The translations under genes were made by a program, and so were the position numbers. Shown here piece after piece: positions 31,413-41,490 of a stretch of DNA of 53,112 bases. Below the pieces are notes generated by a model that made no database searches, was not told the origin of the DNA, and saw only the letters and a program-made list of their open reading frames with translations. The stretch covers positions 1-53,112 of the forward strand of contig NZ_RAVW01000008.1 in NCBI RefSeq assembly GCF_003611585.1. Reading direction: 5' to 3'. The stretch is from Corallococcus exercitus (GTDB lineage: Bacteria > Myxococcota > Myxococcia > Myxococcales > Myxococcaceae). Position 1 is the first letter of the stretch. Each line of letters opens with the position of its first letter.

Positions 31413-33482
31413 ATGCACATTCGTCATCTGGTGGCCGGACTCCTGGTCGCCGTCGTGGGTTGTGAAGGAAAGCCGGAGAACGACCCCGAACTCCAGACAC
31501 AGGACGCCGCGGTGACCGCGGGCACCCGGCTCATCGGTGTGCAGTCCGGCCGCTGCCTCGACGTGGCGCAGAACAGCCAGACGCCGGGACAGGAGCTCCA
31601 TATCTATGACTGCCACGGGCAGGCGAACCAACGGTTCCTGTTCACGCCCGAAGGTGAGCTGCGCGTGTTCGACGGCGCCCGGTGCATCCAGCCGGAGACC
31701 GCCAGCGCCGGAGCCCGGGCCGTCAGCGTCGTCTGCGATGGGACGGCGAATCAGCGGTGGGTCCGCAACGCCAACGGCGCGGTCGTCCACACTGCGTCCG
31801 CGCTGTGCCTCGACGTGTCCGGCCAGGCCACCGCCAACAGCTCGAAGGTCGTCGTCTGGAATTGCAACGGCCAGACGAACCAGCAGTGGTCGCTGCCTCC
31901 CGACGCCCAGCCCCCCACCGTGCCCACGGGGCTCGCGCTGTCCAACGTGACGTGCAACACGGCCACGCTCTCCTGGTCCCCGTCCACGGACAACGAGGGC
32001 GTCGCCTTCTATGACGTCTACCACGACGGCCAGCTCATGAAGTCCGTCTCCGGCGCGGTCGTGTCCACCGGGCTGACCGTGGTCCCCGGCGCGACCTGGG
32101 GCCTGTATGTGAATGCTCGGGACGCGGCGGGCAATGTCTCCCAGGGCAGCGCCACGCTCTCGATCACCCCGCCGCCGTGCCAGGCGGACACGCAGGCGCC
32201 CACCGTTCCGACCGGCGTCACCGCCACCGCCTCCGGCACCAGCGTGACCGTGACGTGGAGCGCGTCCACCGACAATGTGGGCGTGACCGCCTACGACGTG
32301 TTCCGCGGAGGCGTGAAGATTGGCACCGCGACCGGCTCGCCGCCCGGGACGACCTTCGTCGACAGCGGCCTGTCCCCGAACACGGCCTACAGCTACGCCG
32401 TGCTCGCCCGCGACGCCCAGGGCAACGCGTCCGCCCAGAGCCTGGCCGCGACGGTCACCACCGGCCAGGCCTGCGCGAACCCCGTCTGCTCCGTCACCCA
32501 GGTCGCCACCGACACGGACATCCCGTGGGGCCTGGTGAACCTGCCGGACGGCACGGTGCTCTACGGCCGCCGGGACGCGCAGGACATCGTCCGGCTGGAT
32601 CCGGCGACGGGACAGAAGACGTCCGTGGGCACCGTCCCCAACGTGCAGAGCACCGACGGCGAGGGCGGGCTGATGGGGCTGGCCCTCTCCCCCACCTTCT
32701 CCACGGACCGGTGGCTGTACGTGATGCACACCTCCCCCACCGACAACCGCATCGTGCGCCTGCGGTATGAGAACGGCGCCCTGAACACGGCGTCGCTCCA
32801 GGTGCTGCTCCAGGGCATCGGCCGCAACAAGTTCCACAACGGCGGACGCCTGCGCTTCGGGCCGGACGGCAAGCTCTACGCGTCCACCGGCGATGCGCAG
32901 AACGGCGCGTACGCGCAGGACCTCAACAACCTGGCCGGCAAGGTGCTGCGGCTCAACACGGACGGCACCATTCCGTCCGACAACCCCTTCGGCAACTACG
33001 TGTGGAGCTACGGCCACCGCAACCCGCAGGGGCTGGCGTTCGACTCGCAGGGGCGCCTCTGGGAGCAGGAGTTCGGCAACTCCGTGATGGACGAGACCAA
33101 CCTCATCCAGAAGGGCGGCAACTACGGCTGGCCGAACTGCGAAGGCACCGTGTCCCAGGGCGGTTCCGGCTGCGCGACGGCCGGGTACATCGCGCCGAAG
33201 CAGACCTACCCCACGGCGGAGGGCTCCTGCTCCGGCATCGCGGTGGTGCGCGACGTCCTCTACGTGGCCTGCGCCCGCGGCACGCGCCTCTACCGTGAGG
33301 TCATCAGCGGCTCCAGCCTGACCAACGTGCAGCAGTTCTTCGTGGGCACCTACGGCCGGCTGCGTACCGTCGAGCCGACCCCCGACGGCAACCTGTGGAT
33401 GACCACCACCAACCAGGGCGACAAGGACAGCATCCCCAACAACAGCAACGAGCGGATCTTCCGCGTCGTCCTGGGGCAGTAG
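31413..33482 (+). CDS. Secreted ricin-lectin/FN3/PQQ sugar dehydrogenase fusion
   Basis: A 689-residue lipoprotein (lipobox VVGC near residue 18). Residues about 35-160 form a ricin-type beta-trefoil lectin: repeated QxW-like boxes NQRFLFT, NQRWV and NQQWSL. Two fibronectin III domains follow (about 165-255 and 260-350, each with SWSPSTDNEGV or TWSASTDNVGV). From about 355 it is a soluble glucose/sorbosone dehydrogenase-type beta-propeller: GEGGLMGLALSPTF, HNGGRLRFGPDGKLY, YGHRNPQGLAFD and GGNYGWPNCEG. It should bind polysaccharide and oxidise sugar with PQQ at the cell surface. ATG 31413 has AAGGAG eight bases upstream; ATG 31395 is less well placed. Confidence 0.87.
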   Translation: MHIRHLVAGLLVAVVGCEGKPENDPELQTQDAAVTAGTRLIGVQSGRCLDVAQNSQTPGQELHIYDCHGQANQRFLFTPEGELRVFDGARCIQPETASAGARAVSVVCDGTANQRWVRNANGAVVHTASALCLDVSGQATANSSKVVVWNCNGQTNQQWSLPPDAQPPTVPTGLALSNVTCNTATLSWSPSTDNEGVAFYDVYHDGQLMKSVSGAVVSTGLTVVPGATWGLYVNARDAAGNVSQGSATLSITPPPCQADTQAPTVPTGVTATASGTSVTVTWSASTDNVGVTAYDVFRGGVKIGTATGSPPGTTFVDSGLSPNTAYSYAVLARDAQGNASAQSLAATVTTGQACANPVCSVTQVATDTDIPWGLVNLPDGTVLYGRRDAQDIVRLDPATGQKTSVGTVPNVQSTDGEGGLMGLALSPTFSTDRWLYVMHTSPTDNRIVRLRYENGALNTASLQVLLQGIGRNKFHNGGRLRFGPDGKLYASTGDAQNGAYAQDLNNLAGKVLRLNTDGTIPSDNPFGNYVWSYGHRNPQGLAFDSQGRLWEQEFGNSVMDETNLIQKGGNYGWPNCEGTVSQGGSGCATAGYIAPKQTYPTAEGSCSGIAVVRDVLYVACARGTRLYREVISGSSLTNVQQFFVGTYGRLRTVEPTPDGNLWMTTTNQGDKDSIPNNSNERIFRVVLGQ

Positions 33483-33489
33483 CGCAAAG

Positions 33490-33525
33490 GCTCACGCATG
33501 GCGCCCCGCCGCGCCATGCGTGAGC
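33490..33525. terminator. Strong bidirectional 14-bp hairpin
   Basis: GCTCACGCATGGCG (33490-33503) and CGCCATGCGTGAGC (33512-33525) are perfectly complementary across an 8-nt loop. It fills the 49-bp gap between two convergent genes and should terminate both. Confidence 0.85.
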
Positions 33526-33531
33526 GGTCCT

Positions 33532-36000
33532 TCAGTCCGGCCAGGTCCAGTCGGCGATCTCAGGCCGGTCCCGGCCGTGCTCGTGCGCGTAAGCCAGGTT
33601 GTCGAGGATGGCGTTCTTCATCTCCTCCTTCAGGTGCCCCGCCTTCACGGACAGCCCCGGCACGCGGTCGATGACGTCGATGACCAGGTGGAAGCGGGAC
33701 GTCTCGTTCAGGATCGCCAGCTCGAAGGGCGTGTTGATGTTCCCCTTCTCCCGGTAGCCATGCACGTGCAGGTCTTCGTGGTCGATGAAGCGATACGCGA
33801 GCTTGTGGATGAGCGAGGCATAGCCGTGGAAGCTGAAGATGATGGGCTTGCCCGGCGGGAACAGGCTCTGGAACTCACGTTGGGTGGACCCGTGCGGGTG
33901 GTCCGCCGACGACTGCAGCTTGAACAGGTCGACGACGTTGATGAAGCGCAGCTTCAGGTTCGGTGCGCGCGCGCGGAGGATGGAAGCGGCGGCCAGGGCC
34001 TCCTGCGTCGCGACGTCGCCGCAGCAGGCCATGATGACGTCCGGCTCCGCGTCCTCGTCCGTGCTGGCCCGCTTCCAGATGCCAAGCCCCTTGGCGCAGT
34101 GGGAGACGGCCTCGTCGATGCTGGTGAACTGCAGGTGCTTCTGCTTGTCCGCGACGATGACGTTGACGCAGTCGGTGCTGCGCAGGCACTGGTCCGCCAC
34201 CACCAGCAGCGTGTTGGCGTCCGGCGGCAGGTAGATGCGCGTGACCGAGCCGGACTTGTTCGTCACCAGGTCGATGAAGCCCGGGTCCTGATGTGAGAAC
34301 CCGTTGTGGTCCTGACGCCATACCGTCGAGGACAGCAGGATGTTCTCCGAGGCGACGGGCGCCCGCCAGCTCACGTGGTTCTTGCTGATGTCCAACCACT
34401 TGGCGTGCTGGTTGAACATGGAGTCGACGACGTGGGCGAACGCCTCGTACGTGTGGAAGAAGCCGTGCCGCCCCGTGAGCAGATACCCTTCCAGCCAGCC
34501 CAGCAGCGTGTGCTCCGACAGCATCTCCATGACGCGGCCGTCCCGCGCGAGGTAGCCCCCGTCCGCGTCCTCCGGCAACAGGTTGGCCATCCAGGTCTTC
34601 CCGCTCACCTCGTAGAGGGCCTGGAGCCGGTTGGAGGCGGTCTCGTCCGGACCGAAGACGCGGAAGGACGTCGGATTGTCGCGCATGATGTCGCGCAGGA
34701 ACTCGCCGAGCGGCTTCGTGTTCTCATGCAGCGTGGTGCCGCGCGTGCCGACCTTGACCGCGTAGTCGCGGAAGTCCGGCAGCTTGAGCGCCTTGCGGAG
34801 CAGGCCGCCGTTGGCGTGGGGGTTCGCGCTCATCCGCCGGTGCCCCTTGGGCGCGAGCGACCGGAGCTCCGGCATCAGCCGTCCCTCCGCGTCGAACAGC
34901 TCCTCGGGCCGGTAGCTGCGCATCCAGTCCTCGAGCGCCTTCAGGTGCGCCGGGTTTTCGCGCACGGCGCCAAAGGGGACCTGGTGTGAGCGCCAGGAGC
35001 CCTCCAGCTTGTGCCCGTCCAGCTCCTTCGGACCGGTCCAGCCCTTGGGCGAGCGCAGGACGATCATGGGCCAGCGGGGGCGCGTCGGGGTGTCCGTCAG
35101 CCGCGCCGTCTTCTGCAGGGCGCGGATCTCCGCGACGGCCTGCTCCAGGGTCTCCGCCATCTTCTGGTGCATCTGGGCCGGGTCGCTGCCCTCGACGAAG
35201 TAGGGCTTGTAGCCGTAGCCGACGAACAGGGCCTCCAGCTCCTCCGGGCTGATGCGGGCGAGGATGGTCGGGTTGGCGATCTTGTACCCGTTGAGGTTCA
35301 GGATGGGCAGCACGGCGCCATCCCGCACGGGGTTGATGAACTTGTTGGAATGCCAGGCCGTCGCGAGCGGCCCCGTCTCCGCCTCGCCGTCACCCACGAC
35401 GCAGGCGACGATGAGGTCCGGGTTGTCGAAGGCCATGCCGTACGCGTGGGAGAGGCTGTAGCCCAGCTCGCCGCCTTCGTGGATGGAGCCCGGCGTCTCC
35501 GGGGTGACGTGGCTGCCGATGTGGCCGGGGAAGGAGAACTGCTTGAAGAACTTCCGCATCCCCTCCGCGTCCTGGCTCTTGTCCGGATAGACCTCCGAAT
35601 AGGTGCCCTCCAGGTACGCCGGCCCGAGCACGCCCGGGGCGCCGTGGCCCGGCCCGGCCACGAAGATGACGTCCAGGTTCTGCTCCACGATGAGCCGGTT
35701 CAGGTGGACCCAGGTGAACGAGAGCGCCGGGCTCGCGCCCCAGTGGCCCAGCAGCCGGTGCTTCACGTCCTTCGGAACCAGGGGCCGGTGCAGCAGCGGG
35801 TTGTCCTGGAGGTAGATCATCCCCACCGCCAGGTAGTTGCACGCGCGCCAGTACGCGTTCATCAGCTCCACTTCCCTGGCGGTGAGCGGTCCCCCGCCCC
35901 GGGTCCGCTCACGGCCGGGAGCCGAGGGCCCATGGCCGTGCTCCCTTGCTGACAAGGGCGGCCCATACTCCGACGCTTCCGTCCCTTCGGGGTGTGCCAT
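33532..36000 (-). CDS. xfp: Phosphoketolase (xylulose-5-P/fructose-6-P)
   Basis: An 822-residue thiamine-diphosphate enzyme of normal length that splits xylulose-5-phosphate or fructose-6-phosphate into acetyl phosphate and a shorter sugar phosphate. Signatures are intact: [45 protein letters not shown], the ThDP-binding GDGEAETGP with a downstream [10 protein letters not shown], and in the C-terminal half [28 protein letters not shown] and the HQDPGFID block. GAGAGG precedes the ATG. It follows the aldolase gene by ten bases in the same direction, so both are one operon that links hexose phosphates with acetyl phosphate. No acetate kinase gene adjoins. Confidence 0.94.
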   Translation of the reverse strand: MAHPEGTEASEYGPPLSAREHGHGPSAPGRERTRGGGPLTAREVELMNAYWRACNYLAVGMIYLQDNPLLHRPLVPKDVKHRLLGHWGASPALSFTWVHLNRLIVEQNLDVIFVAGPGHGAPGVLGPAYLEGTYSEVYPDKSQDAEGMRKFFKQFSFPGHIGSHVTPETPGSIHEGGELGYSLSHAYGMAFDNPDLIVACVVGDGEAETGPLATAWHSNKFINPVRDGAVLPILNLNGYKIANPTILARISPEELEALFVGYGYKPYFVEGSDPAQMHQKMAETLEQAVAEIRALQKTARLTDTPTRPRWPMIVLRSPKGWTGPKELDGHKLEGSWRSHQVPFGAVRENPAHLKALEDWMRSYRPEELFDAEGRLMPELRSLAPKGHRRMSANPHANGGLLRKALKLPDFRDYAVKVGTRGTTLHENTKPLGEFLRDIMRDNPTSFRVFGPDETASNRLQALYEVSGKTWMANLLPEDADGGYLARDGRVMEMLSEHTLLGWLEGYLLTGRHGFFHTYEAFAHVVDSMFNQHAKWLDISKNHVSWRAPVASENILLSSTVWRQDHNGFSHQDPGFIDLVTNKSGSVTRIYLPPDANTLLVVADQCLRSTDCVNVIVADKQKHLQFTSIDEAVSHCAKGLGIWKRASTDEDAEPDVIMACCGDVATQEALAAASILRARAPNLKLRFINVVDLFKLQSSADHPHGSTQREFQSLFPPGKPIIFSFHGYASLIHKLAYRFIDHEDLHVHGYREKGNINTPFELAILNETSRFHLVIDVIDRVPGLSVKAGHLKEEMKNAILDNLAYAHEHGRDRPEIADWTWPD

Positions 36001-36010
36001 GACATGCCTC

Positions 36011-37105
36011 TCAGTGATGGGTGTGGAGTGTGGAGTCAGCCTGGCTGTGAATGGCGGACGGCTCCATGGCCCGGGCGAAACCCGCCTCGCCTTCCATTTC
36101 CGCGCTGTACGTGCCCAGGGTCGCCGCGCTGTCGCACCAGGCGCGGTGGTGGAACGCCCGCTGGGCGGCGGGCACCTGCTCGCTCCGACCTCCCCAGGCT
36201 TCGAGCGCCTCGTCCTGCAGCGCGCGTCCGTAGGAGAAGCTCAGCGTCCAGGGCTTCGGGCCTTCCAGCGCATTGATGGCGTTGAGGTGCTCCGTGGCCA
36301 GGACCGCGTCCTGCCCGCCGGACAGGAAGACGACCCCGGGGACCGCGGGCGGCACATGGCGTGTCAGGACGCGCAACGTCGCCTCCGCCACCTCGTCCAC
36401 CGAAGCCTGTCTCGCGAAGCCGTGGCCCGCGGTGACCATGTTCGGCTTGAGCAGCATCCCTTCCAGGGACACCCGCGCGGCGAAGAGCTCATTGAAGACC
36501 GCTTGCAGCACGCGCCCCGTCACGTCCTCACATCGCTCGAGCGCATGCGCGCCATCCATCAGGACTTCCGGTTCCACGATGGGCACCAGGCCCTGCTCCT
36601 GACAGAGCGCGGCGTAACGCGCGAGCGCGTGCGCGTTCGCGTGGATGCACGTCGCGCTGGGCATCCCGGCGCGGATGACGAAGACCGCGCGCCACTTGGC
36701 GAAGCGCGCACCGAGCTCGCGGTACTCCTCGAGCCGCTCGCGGAGCCCGTCGAGCCCCTCCGTGACGGACTCTCCCGGCGCGCCGGCCAGGGGGTGGACG
36801 CCGGCGTCGACCTTGATGCCGGGGATGATGCCGCGGTCCGACAGCAGCTTGATCAGCGGAGTGCCCGCCGCGCTGTCCTGCCGGATCGTCTCGTCCTGCA
36901 GGATGACACCTCCGATGAACTCGGCGATGCCGGGCGTACTGAAGAGCAGCTCCCGATAGGCGCGGCGGCTGTCCGCGGTCGACTCGATCTCGCGCGCGGT
37001 CAGGCGCTTGGTGATCGTGGAAACCGTCTCGTCCGCCGCCAGGATGCCCATTCCATCAGCGATGATGGCTCGCGCGGTTTCACCGAGCCCTGGCATCGTC
37101 GGCAT
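36011..37105 (-). CDS. Class I fructose-bisphosphate aldolase
   Basis: A 364-residue enzyme that cleaves fructose-1,6-bisphosphate into triose phosphates by a Schiff base. The N-terminus [16 protein letters not shown] and the [12 protein letters not shown] block are typical of the eukaryote-like class I family; KWRAVFVI contains the substrate-binding lysine, [10 protein letters not shown] the acidic residues, and [14 protein letters not shown] the Schiff-base lysine. [19 protein letters not shown] is the phosphate-binding loop. The ATG at 37105 has GGGAGG six bases upstream; the frame continues upstream only as a shadow of the opposite-strand gene. It is the first gene of an operon with phosphoketolase and diverges from the double-HAD gene across 210 bp. 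Confidence 0.93.
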   Translation of the reverse strand: MPTMPGLGETARAIIADGMGILAADETVSTITKRLTAREIESTADSRRAYRELLFSTPGIAEFIGGVILQDETIRQDSAAGTPLIKLLSDRGIIPGIKVDAGVHPLAGAPGESVTEGLDGLRERLEEYRELGARFAKWRAVFVIRAGMPSATCIHANAHALARYAALCQEQGLVPIVEPEVLMDGAHALERCEDVTGRVLQAVFNELFAARVSLEGMLLKPNMVTAGHGFARQASVDEVAEATLRVLTRHVPPAVPGVVFLSGGQDAVLATEHLNAINALEGPKPWTLSFSYGRALQDEALEAWGGRSEQVPAAQRAFHHRAWCDSAATLGTYSAEMEGEAGFARAMEPSAIHSQADSTLHTHH

Positions 37106-37315
37106 GTGTTCCTCCCGTCTTCCTGAGGGTGAAACTGAGTGCGTCCTGACGCGCCGACAACCCGCGAGGGGGCGCTCGGCAACGGGGCTGCCTTTGAGCG
37201 CCGGACGGATGGTGCGACCCACGTCGCGATTGCCATCTTGACGCTGGACCCCGCTGTCACTGGCGACGCCCGGTGCGCGGTCGCGCCGGCGAGCGGGCGG
37301 GCGCTGGAGACAACC

Positions 37316-38839
37316 ATGACCCTCAAGTTGCTCATCGCGGATGTCGACGGGACCATGGTGACGCGGGACAAGATCCTCACCGCGCGAACCTGCGACGCCG
37401 TTGCCCGGCTGCGCGACAGCGGCATCCTGTTCACCCTCACGAGCGGGCGTCCGCCGCGCGGAATGGCAGGGCTGGTGGCCCCGCTGAAGCTCACCGCCCC
37501 CCTGGCCGCGTTCAACGGCGGCGTGTACGTCAAACCCGATCTCACGACGGTGCTGGCCCAGCGGACCCTGCCGCCCGCCATTGCCAGACAGGCCGTCGAC
37601 TTCATGCTCCAGGCGGGCCTGGATGTCTGGGTATACCAGGGGGCGGATTGGTTCCTCCGCGCCCCCGACGCCTTCCGCGTGGCGAGGGAGAAGAGCAACG
37701 TCGGGTTCGACCCGGTCGTCATCGCGGACCTGCACGGCGTGCTCGACGCCGCCATCAAGCTCGTCGGGGTGAGCGAGGACACGGCGCGGGTCGCGCGGTG
37801 TGAGGCCGAACTCGCCCTGCGGCTGGGAACGGAGGCCTCCGCGGCGCGCTCCACGCCCTACTACGTCGACGTCACGCACCCCGAAGCAAACAAGGGAATG
37901 GTCGTGCGCGAGGCCGCGCGCCTCCTCGGGCTTCCGCTCGAGCAGATCGCGGCCATCGGGGACATGGCCAATGACCTGCCCATGCTGAACACCGCGGGCA
38001 TGGGCATCGCCATGGGCAACGCCAGCCCGGAGGTCCAACGGTTCGCACGCCACGTCACGCGCAGCAACGATGAGGAGGGCTTCGCCCACGCGGTCGACAC
38101 CTTCATCCTGGGCCAGCCACCCCTCGCGCGGACGAAGCTGGGGCTTCCACCCCGCACGCGCGCCTGCCTCTTTGGCCTCGACGGCGTCCTCACCCAGACC
38201 GCCAGCCTCCACGCCCGGGCCTGGAAACAGCTCTGCGACTACTACCTGCGGCAGCGCGCGCGCTCCTCCGGGCAGCCCTTCATCCCCTTCGACCTGGTGC
38301 GCGACTACAGCCGCTACTTCGACGGCAAGCTGTCCCAGGAAGGCCTTTACGCGTTCCTCGACGCTCGCGGCATCGAGCTGCCGGAGAACACGGTCCACGC
38401 GCTGAACGACCGCAAGTCCGGGCTCCTGACCGAGCTGCTCCAGCAGGAGCGCGTGGAGACGTATGAGGGAACGGTCCGCTACGTCCAGGCGGCGCGCGCC
38501 ATGGGACTCAAGACCGCGGCCGTCTCCGCGAGCAGGCACGGCGCTGGGATGCTCCAGTCGGCCGGCCTCCTGGACCTCTTCGACGCGCGGCTCGACGCCA
38601 CGATGCCCCCCGAGCTCTACCTCGCGGCGACCCGTTCCCTGGGCGTCGACACCGAGGAAGCGGTCGTCTTCGAGGACACGCCCGCCGGCGTCGCGGCCGC
38701 ACGGGCCGCCCACTTCGCCTATGTCATTGGCGTTGACCGGCTGGGCCAGCCCGCGGAGCTGCGCCGCCACGGCGCGGACCTCGTGGTGGCGGACCCCGCC
38801 GCCCTCCTCGGGCAGGAGGTCAGTACCTCTCGGGGATGA
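37316..38839 (+). CDS. Double HAD protein: Cof-type phosphatase fused to degenerate phosphoglucomutase-like domain
   Basis: A 507-residue cytosolic fusion. Residues 1-265 are a Cof/HAD-IIB sugar phosphatase with DVDGT (D9, D11), TSGRPPRGM and GDMANDLPML intact. Residues about 280-505 resemble beta-phosphoglucomutase-type HAD proteins: LFGLDGVLTQTASLHARAWK, VSASRHGAGMLQSAG and VVFEDTPAGVAAARAA. In this second domain the nucleophile position is glycine (G287, codon GGC) where the family has aspartate, and the GKPAPD lysine block is missing, so it is probably not catalytic. GGAG lies seven bases before the ATG. It diverges from the aldolase operon, which suggests sugar-phosphate housekeeping. 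The 3' end overlaps the PPK2 gene by 20 bp. Confidence 0.85.
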   Translation: MTLKLLIADVDGTMVTRDKILTARTCDAVARLRDSGILFTLTSGRPPRGMAGLVAPLKLTAPLAAFNGGVYVKPDLTTVLAQRTLPPAIARQAVDFMLQAGLDVWVYQGADWFLRAPDAFRVAREKSNVGFDPVVIADLHGVLDAAIKLVGVSEDTARVARCEAELALRLGTEASAARSTPYYVDVTHPEANKGMVVREAARLLGLPLEQIAAIGDMANDLPMLNTAGMGIAMGNASPEVQRFARHVTRSNDEEGFAHAVDTFILGQPPLARTKLGLPPRTRACLFGLDGVLTQTASLHARAWKQLCDYYLRQRARSSGQPFIPFDLVRDYSRYFDGKLSQEGLYAFLDARGIELPENTVHALNDRKSGLLTELLQQERVETYEGTVRYVQAARAMGLKTAAVSASRHGAGMLQSAGLLDLFDARLDATMPPELYLAATRSLGVDTEEAVVFEDTPAGVAAARAAHFAYVIGVDRLGQPAELRRHGADLVVADPAALLGQEVSTSRG

Positions 38840-39620
38840 AGTTCTTCCCCCGGAGCGAGGCGTCGTCGTCGTACGCGCCCTGCTTGGAGCGACGGGGCAG
38901 CTTCACCTTGGGACGCTTCACCTGCTCGTGGGGAATCTTCTCCAGCAGGAAGCGGATGCAGTTGAGCCGCGCCTTCTTCTTGTTGTCGGAGCGCAGGATG
39001 TGCCAGGGCGCATGCGGTGTGTCCGTCGCGGCCAGCATCTGGTCCCGCGCCCGGGAGTAGTCGTACCAGCGGGTCCAGGACTTGAGGTCCATCGGGCTGA
39101 GCTTCCATTGCCGGAGGGGGTCGTCGATGCGCGCCGCGAACCGCCGCTCCTGCTCCGCCTTGCCGACCTCGAGCCAGATCTTCAGCAGGAGGATTCCGCT
39201 CTCGATCATGTACTTCTCGAAGACGGGACAACCGACCAGGAAGCGCTCGTGCTCCTCGGGAGTGCAGAAGCCCATCACGGGCTCCACGCCGGCCCGGTTG
39301 TACCAGCTGCGGTCGAAGATCACGATCTCACCCGCAGCGGGGAAATGCGGCACGTACCGCTGCAGGTACATCTGTGATTGCTCCCGGCTTGAAGGCGCCG
39401 GGAGGGCCACCACGCGAAACACCCGGGGGCTCACCCGCTCCGTGATGGCGCGAATCGTTCCCCCCTTCCCCGCGGCGTCCCGCCCTTCGAAGACCACGAT
39501 GACGCGCATCCCCTCCTGCTTGACCCAGTCCTGGAGCTGGCAGAGCCGGGCCTGGAGCTTGCGAAGCTCCTTGTCGTAGTCCTTGCGCTTCAGGGGCTCC
39601 GAATGGGTGTCCTGGGCCAT
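38820..39620 (-). CDS. ppk2: Polyphosphate kinase 2 family protein
   Basis: A 266-residue PPK2 that transfers phosphate between polyphosphate and nucleoside mono- or diphosphates. FEGRDAAGKGGTI (about 44-56) is the Walker A, FDRSWYNRAGVEPVMGFC contains the Walker B aspartate and the lid region, and LLLKIWLEVGKAEQERRF and KKARLNCIRFLL match the family. Which nucleotide it prefers cannot be told. The ATG at 39620 is chosen because homology begins soon after it; upstream in-frame ATGs add unmatched sequence. The gene converges on and overlaps the HAD gene by 20 bp, and diverges from the efflux operon. Confidence 0.92.
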   Translation of the reverse strand: MAQDTHSEPLKRKDYDKELRKLQARLCQLQDWVKQEGMRVIVVFEGRDAAGKGGTIRAITERVSPRVFRVVALPAPSSREQSQMYLQRYVPHFPAAGEIVIFDRSWYNRAGVEPVMGFCTPEEHERFLVGCPVFEKYMIESGILLLKIWLEVGKAEQERRFAARIDDPLRQWKLSPMDLKSWTRWYDYSRARDQMLAATDTPHAPWHILRSDNKKKARLNCIRFLLEKIPHEQVKRPKVKLPRRSKQGAYDDDASLRGKNFIPERY

Positions 39621-39863
39621 GGCCTCAGGGTCGTGCGACCCGACGACATGCGCAATGCGTACCCTGGGGAGACGCGTCCGCCAGCCGAAGGCGTCCGGCG
39701 GAAGACGCCAGCCTTGTGGGGCCGGCGACATCCACGTCGCCCCCAGGCCGGTGTCTTGCATTGCTGAAAGGACATCGCGGACTGTCCCGCGGGGCATCCG
39801 GGCCGCTCGTACTTCCATGCCTTCCGCGCAGTGCGGACCCTCCCATCCATCGAGGTGTCTCGG

Positions 39864-41480
39864 ATGAGGGGGACGGACAACACCATGCGGGGGATGAAGC
39901 CGGGGTTCGGCCCCATCGTCGGCGCATTACCGCTGCTCGGCGTCCTATCAGCGCTCTCTGGGTGCACGGTAGGTCCCAACTTCAAGAGGCCCGAGGCCGC
40001 GGTCGCCAAGGAGTGGCGCACCCAGGACGACCCCCGGCTCAAGAAGCAGGCCGAGGTCGACTCCCAATGGTGGAAGTCGTTTGGGGATCCGTCGCTCGAC
40101 CGGCTCGTCGAGCTTGCCTACCGGCAGAACCTGCCGTTGCAGATCTCGGGGCTGAGGATCGTGGAGGCGCGCGCCCAGCTGGCCATCCTCACCGGCCGGC
40201 AGTATCCGCAGGTGCAGGTGGCCACCGGCAGCGCCGCCGCGGTGGGACGCAGTGAGAACGCCGCCGCGTCCAACCTGCTCGACCTGGCCAACCTCGGCGA
40301 CCTCGACCGCCACTACCTGGAATACCAGCTGGGCTTCGACGCGCTGTGGGAGGTGGACTTCTGGGGCAAGTACCGGCGGGGAGTGGAGTCGGGAACCGCC
40401 AACCTGCTCGCGTCCGTGGCGGACTACCAGTCCTCTCTCGTGTCGCTCACCGCGGAGGTCGCGCGGACCTATGTCCTGGTGCGGACGTACGAGGTGCTCA
40501 TCGAGCAGGCGCAGGAGAACGCCAGGATCCAGGAGGAGGGCTTCCGGATCGCCGAGTCGCGCTTCAGCAATGGTGCCACGTCGGAGCTCGACGTGACGCA
40601 GGCCGCGACCCTGCTGGAGAGCACCCGGGCCACCATCCCCCAGCTGGAGGGCGGGCTGGACCAGGCTCGCAACGCCCTGAGCACGCTCCTGGGCCAGCCC
40701 ACGGGCGCCGTGGAGGCCTTGCTGGCGGGTCCCAAGCGGATTCCCGTGGCGCCCGCGACGGTGGCGGTCGGAATGCCGGCGGAAATCCTTCGGCGGCGCC
40801 CGGATGTCCGCAGCGCGGAACTCTTCGCCGCCGCGCAGTGCGCGCGAATCGGCATCGCCGAGGCGGAGCTCTATCCAAGCTTCTCCCTCTTCGGGACGAT
40901 CGGGCTGCAGGCGAGCACCGCCGGCTCGGCCTCCGGCAACCTCTTCTCCCTGGGCAGCCTCGTCTACTCCGTGGGCCCCCGCATCGTCTTTCCCTTCCTC
41001 AACTACGGCCGCCTGAAGAACGGGGTGCGGGTGGAGGACGCGCGGTTCCAGCAATTGCTGGTCAACTACCGCAACACGGTGCTCAAGGCGGGCCAGGAGG
41101 TGGAGGACTCCCTGGCGGGCTTCGTCAGTGCCCAGAAGGCCATGGCGTTCCAGCAGGCCGCCGTGAAGGCCGCGCAGCGGTCGGTGGAGCTCGCGGTGGT
41201 GCAGTACCGGGAAGGCGCCGTGGACTACCAGCGCGTGCTGGACGCGCAACGCTCACTCCTGGAACAGCAGAACAACCTGGCCCAGACAAGCTCCTCCATC
41301 GCCACGAACCTGGTCGCCCTCTACAAGGCGCTGGGCGGAGGCTGGGAGGTCCGCCGCGACCAGCCCGTCGTGCCCGAACCCATGCAGACCGAGATGGAGC
41401 AGCGGACCAACTGGGGGGACATGTTGTCCAAGCCGCGGGCGCAGGAAGCCAAGACGCTTTCGCAACCGGGAAAGCAATAG
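39864..41480 (+). CDS. Outer-membrane efflux lipoprotein (NodT/TolC type)
   Basis: A 538-residue outer-membrane factor. The signal ends in the lipobox LSGC, followed by the family start TVGPNFKRPEAAVAKEWR. Two TolC repeats with long helices follow, including DALWEVDFWGKYRRGVE, AEVARTYVLVRTYEVLIE and the second-half LLVNYRNTVLKAGQEVEDSL. It forms the trimeric exit duct for the pump encoded downstream. The ATG at 39864 has GAGGT six bases upstream; ATGs at 39885 and 39894 are alternatives. First gene of a four-gene operon; the 243-bp gap before it should contain the promoter. Confidence 0.92.
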   Translation: MRGTDNTMRGMKPGFGPIVGALPLLGVLSALSGCTVGPNFKRPEAAVAKEWRTQDDPRLKKQAEVDSQWWKSFGDPSLDRLVELAYRQNLPLQISGLRIVEARAQLAILTGRQYPQVQVATGSAAAVGRSENAAASNLLDLANLGDLDRHYLEYQLGFDALWEVDFWGKYRRGVESGTANLLASVADYQSSLVSLTAEVARTYVLVRTYEVLIEQAQENARIQEEGFRIAESRFSNGATSELDVTQAATLLESTRATIPQLEGGLDQARNALSTLLGQPTGAVEALLAGPKRIPVAPATVAVGMPAEILRRRPDVRSAELFAAAQCARIGIAEAELYPSFSLFGTIGLQASTAGSASGNLFSLGSLVYSVGPRIVFPFLNYGRLKNGVRVEDARFQQLLVNYRNTVLKAGQEVEDSLAGFVSAQKAMAFQQAAVKAAQRSVELAVVQYREGAVDYQRVLDAQRSLLEQQNNLAQTSSSIATNLVALYKALGGGWEVRRDQPVVPEPMQTEMEQRTNWGDMLSKPRAQEAKTLSQPGKQ

Positions 41481-41490
41481 GGAGTCCGCC

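Noticed and set aside
37106-38770. Upstream extension of the aldolase frame by 555 codons
   Set aside because: It runs antisense to the double-HAD gene, and the aldolase has a good ribosome site and a family-typical N-terminus at 37105.
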